Assembly: GCF_003860135.1 (NCBI RefSeq)
Contig: NZ_RQYN01000026.1
Coordinates: forward strand, 1-42,817
Length of the DNA: 42,817 nucleotides
Source of the DNA: Tannerella forsythia
GTDB taxonomy: Bacteria > Bacteroidota > Bacteroidia > Bacteroidales > Tannerellaceae
Reading direction: 5' to 3'
Each line of letters opens with the position of its first letter. Positions within the stretch are counted from its first letter, which is position 1. This document shows positions 1 to 9,352 of the stretch, piece by piece. The translations under genes and the position numbers were made by a program. The notes beneath the pieces are model-generated. The model searched no databases and was not told the origin of the DNA. It saw nothing but the letters and a program-made list of their open reading frames with translations.

Positions 1-346
1 TTCCATGAATGCAATTATACAACTTTTTTCCGGATCCTGATTTATGGGTTACCCACACGATTCAACACAGACCCGAAAAAGGCATCGTATTTCGGCGGAG
101 GGCTGTAAGCCTGAATTATAATCGTTAATGGCTCATTGTCAACGGTTATGCATGGTACACGCCGAATCATGTACCCGGCATAACAATTAACAACTGACAA
201 TTGACAATTAAATAATAATGGTAAACGTCGAACCGTGTATCGCGTAATTTGGGATAAATAGAGGTACAACATCGTACGATAGCAGTATCGGAGGCTTCCA
301 CAGCTTCCGTCCGAAATTTTCGTTTCAATAGGTAAGGAAAGCCGTT

Positions 347-362
347 GTTACCGTTAAGCCTT
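347..362. repeat. left arm of 16-bp perfect inverted repeat enclosing the 22-bp array
   Basis: The 16 bases here are the exact reverse complement of 509-524. The midpoint of the pair (435.5) coincides with the centre of a 10-bp palindrome at 431-440. The array therefore sits concentrically inside a larger imperfect palindrome with scattered complementary positions between the arms. Confidence 0.75.
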
Positions 363-407
363 CCGATAACCATCGTTAAGCTAACGGAACACATCCGCTT
401 ACTTAAA

Positions 408-495
408 CCACAACTGTGATCCAATCAGACCACAGCTGTGTTCCAATTGTCCTACAATTGTGATCCAATTGGACGACAGTTGTGAAACAAGTTAA
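408..495. repeat. four tandem 22-bp imperfect repeats (core of a longer degenerate array)
   Basis: Four consecutive 22-base units start at 408, 430, 452 and 474. Each begins with C-N-ACA-N2-TGTG, and the first three continue with a CCAAT segment, so each unit has its own small dyad. More degenerate 22-base units can be followed outward on both sides, roughly 323-542, where the middle of the unit becomes GTTAAGC-like. The units abut with no spacer, so this is not a CRISPR array. Confidence 0.7.
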
Positions 496-508
496 GGATG
501 CCTACCAA

Positions 509-524
509 AAGGCTTAACGGTAAC
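509..524. repeat. right arm of 16-bp perfect inverted repeat enclosing the 22-bp array
   Basis: This is the exact reverse complement of 347-362. The adjoining bases on both sides do not match, so the arm ends sharply. Confidence 0.75.
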
Positions 525-678
525 GATTCGCAGGCTTAATCATCGCCATCAAATTCCTTGAATACTTCGTCCGGACTCCTATACCAAACGCGTGGCTATC
601 AACTTCTATTCATACGTCTTCTGATGGCTCGGCCGGCAAGTTGTCTCCCTGTTTTTATGAAAAGACCGTTTTTTTATG

Positions 679-686
679 TAGATTTG
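679..686 (+). promoter_or_regulatory. Bacteroidetes-type -7 box before the acyl-CoA ligase
   Basis: TAGATTTG matches the Bacteroidetes -7 consensus TAnnTTTG. No clear TTTG -33 element is present at the expected distance. Transcription would begin near 693, leaving a very short leader before the start codon at 709. Confidence 0.4.
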
Positions 687-708
687 TCCGTTTCAAAAGC
701 AAGAAAAA

Positions 709-2526
709 ATGAAAGCAGCGAATTACCATTTTGCAGAAATGATATTCCGTCAGGCCGAGAAGTATAATGATCGGACGGAATTACTTCATCGCGAACCGGA
801 GAGCGGGAAATGGCTCAAAATTTCATGGGCGAAGCTGGCCGATCAGGTCCGTCTGACTTCACAGGCTATGATCGAATACGGCATCGGTGTACAGGAGAAT
901 ATCGGCGTCTACGCGCAGAATATGCCGGAATGTTTCTTTGCTTCGTTCGGCGCCTACGGCATCCGTGCCGCGGAGGTGCCGATGTATCCGACCAACTCGC
1001 CCGATCAGATTGCGTACATCATCCGCGAAGCCGCGATACGTCTCCTCTTCGTGGGCGAGCAGCAGCAATACAACAATGCCTTCAAGGTGCAGCAGGAAAT
1101 GGGCGATACGCTGAAGACACTCGTGATCTTCGACCGCCATGTGGTACGCTATCCGGAAGACCGAACCTCCGTCTATTTCGATGAATTCATCCGCCTCGGT
1201 GACAACGCGCATGCCGAGACCGGCGCGAAAATTCGGCGCAACGAAGCTCTCGACGAAGATACTGCTCTGATTGTCTATACTTCGGGCACAACGGGCGAGC
1301 CGAAAGGCGTCATCCTTACCCATGCCAACCTGCGCGAGACGATGCGCATCCACGACATCCGTCTGCCGATGGTCAACGACCACGATCTGTCGATGTGCTT
1401 TCTTCCGCTCGTGCATATCTTCGAAAAAGGCTGGGCTTGCTTCTGCCTTTACAAAGGCGTGCGGATGGCCATCAACCAGTATCCGAAAGAGATTCAGAAA
1501 ACATTGCCCGAAATACGCCCGACGTTGATGTGCAACGTCCCGCGGTTCTGGGAGAAAGTGTATAGCGGCGTACAGGAAAAGATCGAACGGTCTCCCCGGA
1601 CCATGCAGCGGCTTTTTCGCGACGCCATCGAGACGGGACGGCGCTATACTTTCGAATATCGGAACATCGGTCGGAAGCCGCCGTTGGGGCTTATGTTGAA
1701 ATATCATTTCTACGATCAAACGCTTTTCACGATATTGAAAAAAGCCGTCGGGCTTCAACGCGGCGTGCTCTTCCCCGTTGCCGGAGCACCGCTGGCCGAC
1801 AATATCGCCTCTTTTCTTTTGTCGGTAAACATTCCGATTATCTACGGATACGGCCTCTCCGAAACAAGTGCTACCGTATGTTGCTATCCGATGAAGGAAT
1901 ACATTGTCGGGTCTATCGGAAAAGTCATGCCCGATCTCGATGTGCGCATCGATGAGGCTACAAACGAGATCCTCGTCCGGGGCAAGACCGTCACGGCGGG
2001 ATATTACAAAAAGCCGGAGGAAACGAAGCAGGCTTTTACCGACGACGGGTTTTTCCGTACCGGTGATGCCGGCCGCCTCGAAGGCGATACACTCTATTTC
2101 CTCGAACGGATTAAAGACCTGTTTAAAACGTCGAACGGGAAATACATCGCTCCGCAGGCCATCGAAATGAGTCTGAGCGGCAACACCTACATCGAACAGT
2201 GTGCCGTCATCGCGGACGAACATAAGTTTGTCAGCGCGCTTATCGTACCGGCTTTCCCGGCACTCGAAGCTTACGCCCGCAAGAAAGGTATCGTTTACAG
2301 CGATCATCGCGAACTGATCGGGAAAGAAGAAATCGTCCGGCTCTTCCATTCGAACATCGAAGAGTGCCAGAAGCATTTCGCTTCGTTCGAGAAGATCAAA
2401 CGCTTTACCTTGCTTGCCGAACCCTTTTCGATGGAGAAGGGGGAACTGACGGATACGCTCAAGCTGCGCCGCGGCGTAATCGCCCGTCGCTATGCGGCCC
2501 AGATCGCCGCGATGTATGAAGAGTAA
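709..2526 (+). CDS. long-chain fatty acid--CoA ligase (AMP-forming)
   Basis: This 605-residue adenylate-forming enzyme should activate long-chain fatty acids to acyl-AMP and then acyl-CoA in the cytoplasm or at the inner membrane face. The P-loop-like signature YTSGTTGEPKG lies at about residue 191. The A5 motif reads GYGLSETSA, and a hinge-region motif GDAG..LEGDTLYFLERIKD lies in the C-terminal third, followed by KTSNGKYIAP. The length fits Bacteroidetes FadD-like ligases. The start at 709 follows an A-rich stretch and a promoter-like box at 679-686. A 579-codon open frame on the opposite strand is a shadow of this GC-rich gene. The chain-length preference is inferred from family resemblance only. 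Confidence 0.93.
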   Translation: MKAANYHFAEMIFRQAEKYNDRTELLHREPESGKWLKISWAKLADQVRLTSQAMIEYGIGVQENIGVYAQNMPECFFASFGAYGIRAAEVPMYPTNSPDQIAYIIREAAIRLLFVGEQQQYNNAFKVQQEMGDTLKTLVIFDRHVVRYPEDRTSVYFDEFIRLGDNAHAETGAKIRRNEALDEDTALIVYTSGTTGEPKGVILTHANLRETMRIHDIRLPMVNDHDLSMCFLPLVHIFEKGWACFCLYKGVRMAINQYPKEIQKTLPEIRPTLMCNVPRFWEKVYSGVQEKIERSPRTMQRLFRDAIETGRRYTFEYRNIGRKPPLGLMLKYHFYDQTLFTILKKAVGLQRGVLFPVAGAPLADNIASFLLSVNIPIIYGYGLSETSATVCCYPMKEYIVGSIGKVMPDLDVRIDEATNEILVRGKTVTAGYYKKPEETKQAFTDDGFFRTGDAGRLEGDTLYFLERIKDLFKTSNGKYIAPQAIEMSLSGNTYIEQCAVIADEHKFVSALIVPAFPALEAYARKKGIVYSDHRELIGKEEIVRLFHSNIEECQKHFASFEKIKRFTLLAEPFSMEKGELTDTLKLRRGVIARRYAAQIAAMYEE

Positions 2527-2537
2527 GCGGAAAAGTG

Positions 2538-2545
2538 TACCTTTG
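2538..2545 (+). promoter_or_regulatory. Bacteroidetes-type -7 box before the LysE-family gene
   Basis: TACCTTTG matches TAnnTTTG and lies 12 bases after the acyl-CoA ligase stop. It suggests separate transcription of the downstream exporter, with a leader of roughly 65 bases. A -33 TTTG is not evident. Confidence 0.45.
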
Positions 2546-2617
2546 CAAACGATTGACGGATCTAAATAAAGCAAACAGAAAGCCGGTGTCGACAGCATAC
2601 CGGCAGTGTAAAGAACG

Positions 2618-3238
2618 ATGATTGAGCTTTTCTATACAGGGGCGATTATCGGTATTCTGGTCTCGGCGCCGATGGGGCCTATCGGAATGCTGTGTATTCA
2701 ACGTACCTTGTCGAAAGGACGATGGCACGGGTTTGTCAGCGGGCTGGGCGCGGCATTGTCCGATGTGCTTTACGCGGCTTTTACCGGTTTGTTCATGGGG
2801 CTCGTTGTGAATTTCGTGGAAGCCCATCAACAGCCGCTCCGGATCTTCGGAAGTATTATGTTGGGGGCCTTCGGATATTACATCTTCCGGAGTAATCCGG
2901 TGAAACAGTTGAAGAAAAACCGGGAGTATAAGATGTCGTTCGTTCAAGATTTTGTGTCTGCTTTTCTGCTGACATTTAGCAATGTGCTGATTGTGCTCTT
3001 GTACATCGGACTGTTTGCACGTTTCGCTTTTGTCTTTTCGGCCAGTGTGTGGGATATACCGATCGGCTTGGGAGGCATTGCCGCGGGAGCGATCCTCTGG
3101 TGGTTTTTCGTCACCTATCTCGTCTCCAAGCTGCGGCGTTGGTTCAACATCCGCGGTATCCGTATCCTGAATCAGATTGTGGGAGGCGTGATCCTCGCGC
3201 TCTCAGTCGTCGGGATTGTCTATGCTTTTATTGAATAA
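2618..3238 (+). CDS. LysE/RhtB-family amino-acid exporter-like membrane protein
   Basis: This 206-residue integral membrane protein resembles the LysE family of small efflux transporters. It opens with FYTGAIIGILVSAPMGPIGM, the typical glycine/proline-rich first helix with the family PxGP motif. The remainder forms about five or six hydrophobic helices, including one ending the protein. Family members export amino acids or related small metabolites; the substrate here cannot be read from the sequence. It lies 91 bases after the acyl-CoA ligase on the same strand. It is the last chromosomal gene before the tRNA-Lys islet, whose left repeat begins 5 bases after its stop codon. Confidence 0.85.
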   Translation: MIELFYTGAIIGILVSAPMGPIGMLCIQRTLSKGRWHGFVSGLGAALSDVLYAAFTGLFMGLVVNFVEAHQQPLRIFGSIMLGAFGYYIFRSNPVKQLKKNREYKMSFVQDFVSAFLLTFSNVLIVLLYIGLFARFAFVFSASVWDIPIGLGGIAAGAILWWFFVTYLVSKLRRWFNIRGIRILNQIVGGVILALSVVGIVYAFIE

Positions 3239-3242
3239 GACA

Positions 3243-3336
3243 GCTCCATCTTCCGAGCATTCACCACCGTTATAATATAAAACAGCAAATCCCCGATAAT
3301 GCTCGATTATCAGGGATTCGTTTCGGAGTGATTCGC
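3243..3336. repeat. left attachment repeat of the tRNA-Lys islet (94 bp)
   Basis: These 94 bases recur at 14601-14694 with a single difference (C at 3265, T at 14623). The copy contains the last 8 bases of the tRNA-Lys gene and the terminator hairpin found downstream of the intact tRNA. This is what is expected at the far end of an element inserted into a tRNA 3' end. Confidence 0.92.
3288..3318. terminator. duplicated tRNA-Lys terminator hairpin (left repeat copy)
   Basis: A 13-bp stem with one mismatch (AATCCC-GATAAT pairing with ATTATC-GGGATT) closes a 5-base loop. It is a copy of the hairpin at 14646-14676 carried by the attachment repeat. On the minus strand it lies about 130 bases beyond the stop of the calcium ATPase gene, so it may terminate the ter operon. 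The following T-run is weak. Confidence 0.5.
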
Positions 3337-3445
3337 TTTTATCCAATTAAAAAAATAGCATTGGCATTTATCCCTTAACTATCTTATTTTTTTAGAAGCG
3401 AATAAATATCATTTCTCTGATAATTTTACTGAAAACAAGCCTGAA

Positions 3446-6322
3446 TTATTTTTTAGTAAATCGTACTATTTCTCCAATCCATAAAACGAATGAAGTCGCC
3501 CCTATAATTATACCCCAATCTTTTAGAGAAAGTGGCACAGTGCGGAATACTTTTCCTCCAAATTCAACGATTAGAACTTGACCAACTAAAATCACAATTG
3601 CAACCAGAATAAACCCGATACAGTTTTTTATATTTGAAAAAGCAGATTTCCGTGTAAGAAAAGCTTTTGCGTTAAACATATTCCAGAATTGTAACATGAC
3701 AAAGATGGTAAAGAAACGTGATAAGTCATATGGGCTAACTACTCCATTCTCTGTGAATATAAATAATAGACCCAGTAAAAGTGCAACGAACGAAAAACCA
3801 ACAAATAAGATATTGAATCGCATTGCAGGTGTAATGATAAAAGCGTCATTTTTACGCGGCTTATTATCCATCACTTTCTCATTAGGGGGTAATGAAGCCA
3901 ACGCTCCAGCAGCAAAAGTATCCATAATTAAATTAACCCACAGCATTTGAGTCACAGTAAGAGGCAATTCATAACCAAATATCGATCCAAGCAGCACGAT
4001 AACCAAGGCTGCTACATTAATTGTTAGCTGAAACAGAATAAAACGTTGTATATTCTGATAAAGTGAACGCCCCCACATAACGGCCGAAGCTATACTCTTG
4101 AAGGAATCATCCAGCAAAGTAATATCACTGGCTTCTTTAGCCACAGATGTGCCACTGCCCATTGATAAACCAACTTGTGCATAGTTTAGAGCAGGAGCAT
4201 CATTTGTACCATCTCCTGTTACAGCAACAATCTCACCTGAGCGCTGTAACAACTGTACGAGTCTTTGCTTATCGGTTGGACGTGCACGGCACATTATTTT
4301 TAGATGTTCTACCCGTTTAAGAGCTTCTTCATCTGACAGTCTCTCAAACTCTGTTCCGGTAATGATGTTATGAAGTTTATCGCTTTCATTCCATATTCCG
4401 ATTTGACGACCAATTTCTCTCGCGGTTCCCGGTGTGTCTCCGGTAACAATCTTAACCTGAATGCCTGCATTTAAACATTCATTTACTGCCAGAGGAACAT
4501 CTTCACGAACAGGGTCAGAGATCGCTGTAAGCCCCAAATATGTAAGATTTACATTGACTAAATTCCCATTTTCGAAGCGAGGCATATCATCTTCAATAAT
4601 TTCATAAGCGAATCCAAGTATTCGCATGGCTTGATTCTGGTATTGTAATAATAACTCTTCGATTTCCTTTTCTGAATCGGAGACAGATTTCTTACCTGAT
4701 TTAAATAGTACATTATCTGATTTTGAAAGTACAATTTCAGGTGCTCCTTTTACGTATAGCACTTTCCTATTTAATAAAGGAGAGTTAATCAGTGTTGCCA
4801 TATATTTACGTTCGGTACTAAAGGTTAGCTGGTCAATAATCTCGGCACTTTCTCGTATACCCAAATAATCGACTTGCTGGTTATATAGCCATAATAATAA
4901 TGCTGCTTCCGTAGGATTACCTATAGATTTAATTTTTTGTGGTTGGGAAGAATCAAGATAGGCAGTTGAATTGACAGATATACTTTCTTTTATCAGATTA
5001 CTTAACTCGCTATTTGATAAAAGTTGATTGTCAAGGGCAAAGAATTGTGTTTCATAAACCTGCATCTGATTTTGAGTAAGCGTTCCTGTCTTATCAGTAC
5101 AAATAACAGTAGTAGCTCCCATTGTCTCACAAGCATGCATTTTTCTAACTAAGTTATTGTTCTGAAGCATTCGGCGCATACTTAAAGCCAAACTTAGCGT
5201 TACACTCATTGGTAACCCTTCAGGAACAGCCACTACTATTAAAGTTACAGCTACCATGAAGTATTGTAGAATACGCCCAGCAACATCTAAACTAATCCAC
5301 GATTCTGTATGCAACGGATTTATTCCGAAAGCAAACCCCATAACAGATAAAACAATGAAGACGCCTCCTCCCAGCCCTATCCATTGTAACCAACTTCTTC
5401 CATCAATACACTGGGGAACTTCTTTAGTCTTTCCACATAATTCAAAAGCGTCATAAATAATAGGAACCCAAACTTTAACAAGTACTACCATTGCGGAAAC
5501 AAAAATAATTCCAATTGAGCCAAGTTGTGCCATTGTAAAAGTGGTCGTTCCTAAAAATATATCTTTAATAAACAAAGCAAAAAAGGTAAGAATGGCAAGA
5601 ATAAATCCAACTACACCTATAAATTTAGCCAGCTTGTCAAGTTGTTGGTTAAGAGGTGTCTCTTCTCTTTTCATTTCTGTTGATTGTTCAGCAACTTTTC
5701 CATATTCAGTTGAATCTCCAACTCTCTTTATCTCTAAAATTCCATGTCCATCCATCACTTTTGTTCCACGCATCGCCCAATTAGATGGATAGGTAGCTTC
5801 CGATTGGAAATCGGAAGGATTGGTTGTTTTATCAATCATTGGTTCACCGGTCAAACATGATTCATCTACTTGTAAGGAAACAGCTTCTAACAGCTCTCCA
5901 TCCGCAGGTACTTCTTCACCTGTTCCAAGAATTACAATGTCGCCAACCACGATGTCTTTTTTGGGTACTTCACAGACAAGCTCATTCCGAATTACTTTTA
6001 CCAAAGCATCATCATTAACTTGATTTAATACGTCGAATTTCTTGTTGGCATCTAATTCAAACCAGAAAGCAACACCTGTTGCCAAAAATATTGCACAAAA
6101 AATACCGATAGTTTCAGCAAATTCCCAATGTACAAAGGAAATTCCTAATGATAGAAATGCTGCTATTAACAATATCCGAATGATGGGGTCTTCAAATTTT
6201 TCCGCAAAGAGCCTCCACAAAGGTTCTTTCTCTGGTGGGGTTAATACATTAGTACCATGTTTTTCCCTGCTTTCAAGTACTTTTTCATTGGTTAAGCCTG
6301 TGAAATGATGTTTTCGTTCCAT
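3446..6322 (-). CDS. calcium-translocating P-type ATPase, PMCA type
   Basis: This 958-residue P-type ATPase should pump Ca2+ out of the cytosol using ATP. Visible motifs are LTGEP in the actuator domain, VPEGLP in membrane helix 4, and the phosphorylation motif ICTDKTGTLTQNQ with Asp near residue 410. The hinge GDGTNDAP lies near residue 700, and a C-terminal bundle of about six membrane helices follows. The N-terminal cation-ATPase segment begins at MERKHHFTGL, so I start at 6322 rather than 12 codons upstream. It is the last gene of the ter operon, 13 bases after the kinase-like gene. Its presence beside Ca2+-binding TerD proteins suggests that the operon handles cytosolic calcium. The ion assignment rests on family resemblance. 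Confidence 0.9.
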   Translation of the reverse strand: MERKHHFTGLTNEKVLESREKHGTNVLTPPEKEPLWRLFAEKFEDPIIRILLIAAFLSLGISFVHWEFAETIGIFCAIFLATGVAFWFELDANKKFDVLNQVNDDALVKVIRNELVCEVPKKDIVVGDIVILGTGEEVPADGELLEAVSLQVDESCLTGEPMIDKTTNPSDFQSEATYPSNWAMRGTKVMDGHGILEIKRVGDSTEYGKVAEQSTEMKREETPLNQQLDKLAKFIGVVGFILAILTFFALFIKDIFLGTTTFTMAQLGSIGIIFVSAMVVLVKVWVPIIYDAFELCGKTKEVPQCIDGRSWLQWIGLGGGVFIVLSVMGFAFGINPLHTESWISLDVAGRILQYFMVAVTLIVVAVPEGLPMSVTLSLALSMRRMLQNNNLVRKMHACETMGATTVICTDKTGTLTQNQMQVYETQFFALDNQLLSNSELSNLIKESISVNSTAYLDSSQPQKIKSIGNPTEAALLLWLYNQQVDYLGIRESAEIIDQLTFSTERKYMATLINSPLLNRKVLYVKGAPEIVLSKSDNVLFKSGKKSVSDSEKEIEELLLQYQNQAMRILGFAYEIIEDDMPRFENGNLVNVNLTYLGLTAISDPVREDVPLAVNECLNAGIQVKIVTGDTPGTAREIGRQIGIWNESDKLHNIITGTEFERLSDEEALKRVEHLKIMCRARPTDKQRLVQLLQRSGEIVAVTGDGTNDAPALNYAQVGLSMGSGTSVAKEASDITLLDDSFKSIASAVMWGRSLYQNIQRFILFQLTINVAALVIVLLGSIFGYELPLTVTQMLWVNLIMDTFAAGALASLPPNEKVMDNKPRKNDAFIITPAMRFNILFVGFSFVALLLGLLFIFTENGVVSPYDLSRFFTIFVMLQFWNMFNAKAFLTRKSAFSNIKNCIGFILVAIVILVGQVLIVEFGGKVFRTVPLSLKDWGIIIGATSFVLWIGEIVRFTKK

Positions 6323-6335
6323 GATGATGTTTATT

Positions 6336-7856
6336 TTAGTTATTTGTAAGTGATACAATAGCGACTCTCCCGCCTTCTTCTTTTAAAAGCAACAGTCTCT
6401 TTCCGTTGGTGATTTCCACCATTGAGCCCACTGGAATCAATCTGTCCTCCGTCAAATCCTTTAATGAAGATAACTTCTCGTTGACAAAGAACCATTTGTT
6501 ATTGAAATAAGAGAAATATCCAACCCTTGCTTTTTGTACATCAGTTAGCTTTTCATTTCTAATTACATTTCGATTGGAATGCCATTGATGCAAAGTAGAA
6601 TTATTGTAAACAACCAATCGTTGATTATCCGGTTTCCAAACACTTGGTTTGAACTGATAGAAAAAATCCAACACCGGGATTGATTGATTATATTTTGTTC
6701 CGCAAAACGGACAATGGGTATCTTTTGTGTTATTATAAATAAACCATTTTTGCCCGCATCTCGGATTACTACATTGGAGTTTCAAATCATTGGTTTTAAT
6801 CAGTGCATGCTCCCAAGCATCTGCAGTAGGTCTTTCGATCGGGTTATGTAAACCTTTAATAAATGCTTGGTCAAATAGTGCCTTTAAATATGGCCCTGTG
6901 ATGGTATATGGGGTTTTCTTCAAATCAGTCCAGGGATAAAATTTTGTGAGGTTATCACCATATTCTCGTTTGAAATTCCGATTGCTTGCATCTGTTGGAT
7001 GCTCAATAAACAAAGCTTTTGAGCCCATCAATAAATCTTCTTCTTCTTCAGACTCTACAGCTCCAAAATAATTACCACCACGGAGAGGATGCCGATAAAG
7101 TAAATACATGTATATTAGTACAGCTAAAGCATGCAAGTCTGTTAAGCGATTCGGTAATTTTCTGTTTAGGTCATTTTTGTCTAAATGTTTTGTCGCTAAC
7201 ACTTCAGGAGCTATAAAATCAGCAGTTCCTATAACATCAGGAGGAAATAGACCTGGCACAACAAGTCCATCAATATCAATAATAGCAGCTGTTTTACTTA
7301 TCGGGTCAATTAATACATTTTTATAGGATAAATCAGAATGAGCCAAGCCTGCTGCATGTAATCTTTTTACTCCTCTAGCTATGTTTACACATATCTGAAA
7401 ATAACTTAGCCAATTCCCCAATTCGGATTCATCCAATTTCGACTTGGATTGAATGACCCTGAATTTTGCACTCGCAAACCATTTTCCTTCTTTTTCTTTT
7501 CCTTTTAATAGATCATTGTTTGCATATCCTTTTTGGAAAAAAAAATTTCGGCTATAACACGGAACAATGATTCCCACTTTTTTATCTGCTTCTACTACAT
7601 CTGTAGGCCAAGTGTATAGGTTTTTGTAGTAGCTCCCGCCTTCTTTATTGAAGAAACTGTCAAAATACTGGGTCACAATTTTTTTTAATCGTTCTCTGGA
7701 ATTAAAATCCTGTGAGTCTCTATAGAAGGCAACCACATAAGACTTATCCGGACTAAAAAAAACATCTTTCATTCCTCCCCGCATAGGTTCCCCATTATCT
7801 ACATATTGATACGTTTTACCCGGATTAATGATTGACGAAACAGTTCTTGTGTTCAT
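6336..7856 (-). CDS. Ser/Thr protein kinase-like protein with C-terminal zinc ribbon (TerY-associated)
   Basis: This 506-residue protein has a eukaryotic-type kinase fold. The catalytic loop reads HSDLSYKN near residue 170, followed by a metal-binding segment IIDIDG and an activation-segment APEV. I cannot point confidently to a canonical VAIK lysine; the matching strand seems to read VVAFYR. At about residues 360-390 a four-cysteine zinc ribbon is present, two CxxC-type pairs in CSNPRCG and CPFCG. The C-terminal ~120 residues look like a small beta-rich domain. TerY-type VWA proteins, a PP2C phosphatase and such a kinase form a known conserved triad in Ter systems, and all three are adjacent here. 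It probably phosphorylates partners in this operon; the substrates are unknown. Confidence 0.82.
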   Translation of the reverse strand: MNTRTVSSIINPGKTYQYVDNGEPMRGGMKDVFFSPDKSYVVAFYRDSQDFNSRERLKKIVTQYFDSFFNKEGGSYYKNLYTWPTDVVEADKKVGIIVPCYSRNFFFQKGYANNDLLKGKEKEGKWFASAKFRVIQSKSKLDESELGNWLSYFQICVNIARGVKRLHAAGLAHSDLSYKNVLIDPISKTAAIIDIDGLVVPGLFPPDVIGTADFIAPEVLATKHLDKNDLNRKLPNRLTDLHALAVLIYMYLLYRHPLRGGNYFGAVESEEEEDLLMGSKALFIEHPTDASNRNFKREYGDNLTKFYPWTDLKKTPYTITGPYLKALFDQAFIKGLHNPIERPTADAWEHALIKTNDLKLQCSNPRCGQKWFIYNNTKDTHCPFCGTKYNQSIPVLDFFYQFKPSVWKPDNQRLVVYNNSTLHQWHSNRNVIRNEKLTDVQKARVGYFSYFNNKWFFVNEKLSSLKDLTEDRLIPVGSMVEITNGKRLLLLKEEGGRVAIVSLTNN

Positions 7857-7873
7857 ATTCGTTCTTTGATAAA

Positions 7874-9352
7874 TTAAAAAATGACAGCTAAGGTTCTATC
7901 ATCATGATTTCCCGGACTCCAAAAGTTCATCCATTGTAATAACTGACCCTCTATTCCTTTATTATCAGGATTAAACTCAACCTTTACACACTCTTCATTG
8001 TCCCCACTTAAATCTCTTAAAAAATCCATCCACTTTTCGTGTTTCTCAAGGTTTGCTTCCACAACAAACTTAGGATCATAAATTCCGTCAGTCATCAAAA
8101 ACAGATAGGAAAAATCTGGAATAAGATGAAAGTTGAACCGAGAAGCCATTGGGTACTCACTGGAATGAAAAATTTCAGATTGAGTAATGAATCGTGTCCC
8201 TCCTCCAAATTCACCAACATCTAGCCAGTTAAGCAGGGATACCTCTGTTTGGTTCTTATTCATTACTGCAATTGGGCAGTCTCCAACACTAAAAGTAAGA
8301 ATAAGGTATCCTAACTCATACCTTTTATACAAAGCGAATATTAGAGTTGAGTGAAAATAATCCAATGGATTTTTAGCCTTAGGATTATTAAATAGTTCAG
8401 GGTTATTCTGATGGGTTTTTATTGCTGCTTCCCGAATTTTACTATGTGCAAATGTGGTTGCTTTGTATAAAATATGTTTTGATAAAACTTCCGATTCTCT
8501 CCATATCGTTTCGTCTTTAGTTTGGATAAACTCCTTTATTTTGTGTTCAAATTCTTTATCAAGATTGAGGTCTTCTGTTTGCTCAAAATGGTCAATCACG
8601 GCATGGCAAGCAATTTTTGATCCTTGCCTAGATAAAGTACAACTACCAGCGCCATCGGCAACAGCAACTATTGACCAGCCAGTATTTTTATAGTATTTGA
8701 AAGCAAAATCGTCATCGCGGAAGGAACCGATATTCTTATGAGAGCGGCCTCTCTTGGAAGCAACAACAATATGCTTTTCTCCTAATTGACTGAAATTATA
8801 GTCATCATCTTTTTTCCAAAAAATAGCACTTTCATCGCTCGGAATATCTTTCCAAAGTGTTTTAGGGTCAGGATTAATGATAAGGGGAATTACTTTTTCG
8901 TGTAAAGGTTCATTTTCGCTTTCTCCTTTTATTTTAAATAATAGCCTGATTTTAACATCACCGCTTTGCATGGGAATTCCTGTAATTGTTTGGTCTTTCT
9001 TATCGTAAGTCAACCCTAATTTAGAGAATCCATCAACATCGAATTCAGACAAGTCTGTTAACTTTAATTGCTCAAAATCAATTCTTGCCTGATATGGTTT
9101 ATTGACAGTTGCGTTCGGAATGCTAATTTGTTGTGCAATAATGTCTTCTATCCTATTTCTTAATTTCCATTTATCCATTAGCATATTCTGAATATCAACA
9201 ATTTGTCTTACAGCAGCAATATTTGAGTCGCTTTCTATAAACTCATTTAATAAATTGATCCTATCTTGCTGTATAAAAACCCCTTTTGTCTTAAAAAGAG
9301 ATTGAATGTATGATTTTGCTATTTCCATCTTATCCTTGTGTTCTATTGACAT
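7874..9352 (-). CDS. PP2C-family protein phosphatase with N-terminal Ig-like domain
   Basis: The C-terminal ~270 residues carry PP2C metal-site motifs: an RDDDF segment, VADGAGS, a late FLMTDGIYD and a terminal NHDDRTLAVI. Upstream, about residues 50-180, a segment ending in TITGIPMQSGDVKIRL resembles He_PIG/cadherin-like Ig folds. The phosphatase is therefore fused to an adhesion-type beta-sandwich. The open frame extends to 9499, but that part overlaps the zinc domain of the upstream VWA gene in another frame and is not protein-like. I prefer the Met at 9352; 9376 is possible. The gene overlaps its upstream neighbour by 23 bases and precedes the kinase gene by 17, implying translational coupling. 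It should reverse phosphorylation set by the kinase. Confidence 0.82.
   Translation of the reverse strand: MSIEHKDKMEIAKSYIQSLFKTKGVFIQQDRINLLNEFIESDSNIAAVRQIVDIQNMLMDKWKLRNRIEDIIAQQISIPNATVNKPYQARIDFEQLKLTDLSEFDVDGFSKLGLTYDKKDQTITGIPMQSGDVKIRLLFKIKGESENEPLHEKVIPLIINPDPKTLWKDIPSDESAIFWKKDDDYNFSQLGEKHIVVASKRGRSHKNIGSFRDDDFAFKYYKNTGWSIVAVADGAGSCTLSRQGSKIACHAVIDHFEQTEDLNLDKEFEHKIKEFIQTKDETIWRESEVLSKHILYKATTFAHSKIREAAIKTHQNNPELFNNPKAKNPLDYFHSTLIFALYKRYELGYLILTFSVGDCPIAVMNKNQTEVSLLNWLDVGEFGGGTRFITQSEIFHSSEYPMASRFNFHLIPDFSYLFLMTDGIYDPKFVVEANLEKHEKWMDFLRDLSGDNEECVKVEFNPDNKGIEGQLLQWMNFWSPGNHDDRTLAVIF

Larger units (their letters stand above)
1..708. other. non-coding, repeat-rich stretch upstream of the acyl-CoA ligase
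   Basis: No convincing gene lies here; the short open frames on both strands have no recognisable protein character. The stretch holds a small run of near-identical CAATT-containing short repeats at about 182-211. It also holds a degenerate 22-bp periodic array at about 323-542, a 16-bp inverted repeat around that array, and a promoter-like box just before the acyl-CoA ligase. Whether it is a decayed mobile element, a structured RNA or a chromosomal repeat element cannot be decided from the sequence alone. Confidence 0.6.

Noticed and set aside
182-211. Short CAATT-containing repeats as an attachment site or origin
   Set aside because: They are short, AT-rich and without a partner copy or nearby replication or recombination gene in this window.
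408-495. 22-bp tandem repeats as a CRISPR array
   Set aside because: Units abut without unique spacers, are only partly conserved, and no cas genes are present.
859-2598. A 579-codon open frame antisense to the acyl-CoA ligase
   Set aside because: It is a composition shadow of a GC-rich gene. The plus-strand protein has all adenylate-forming motifs, and the antisense product resembles nothing.
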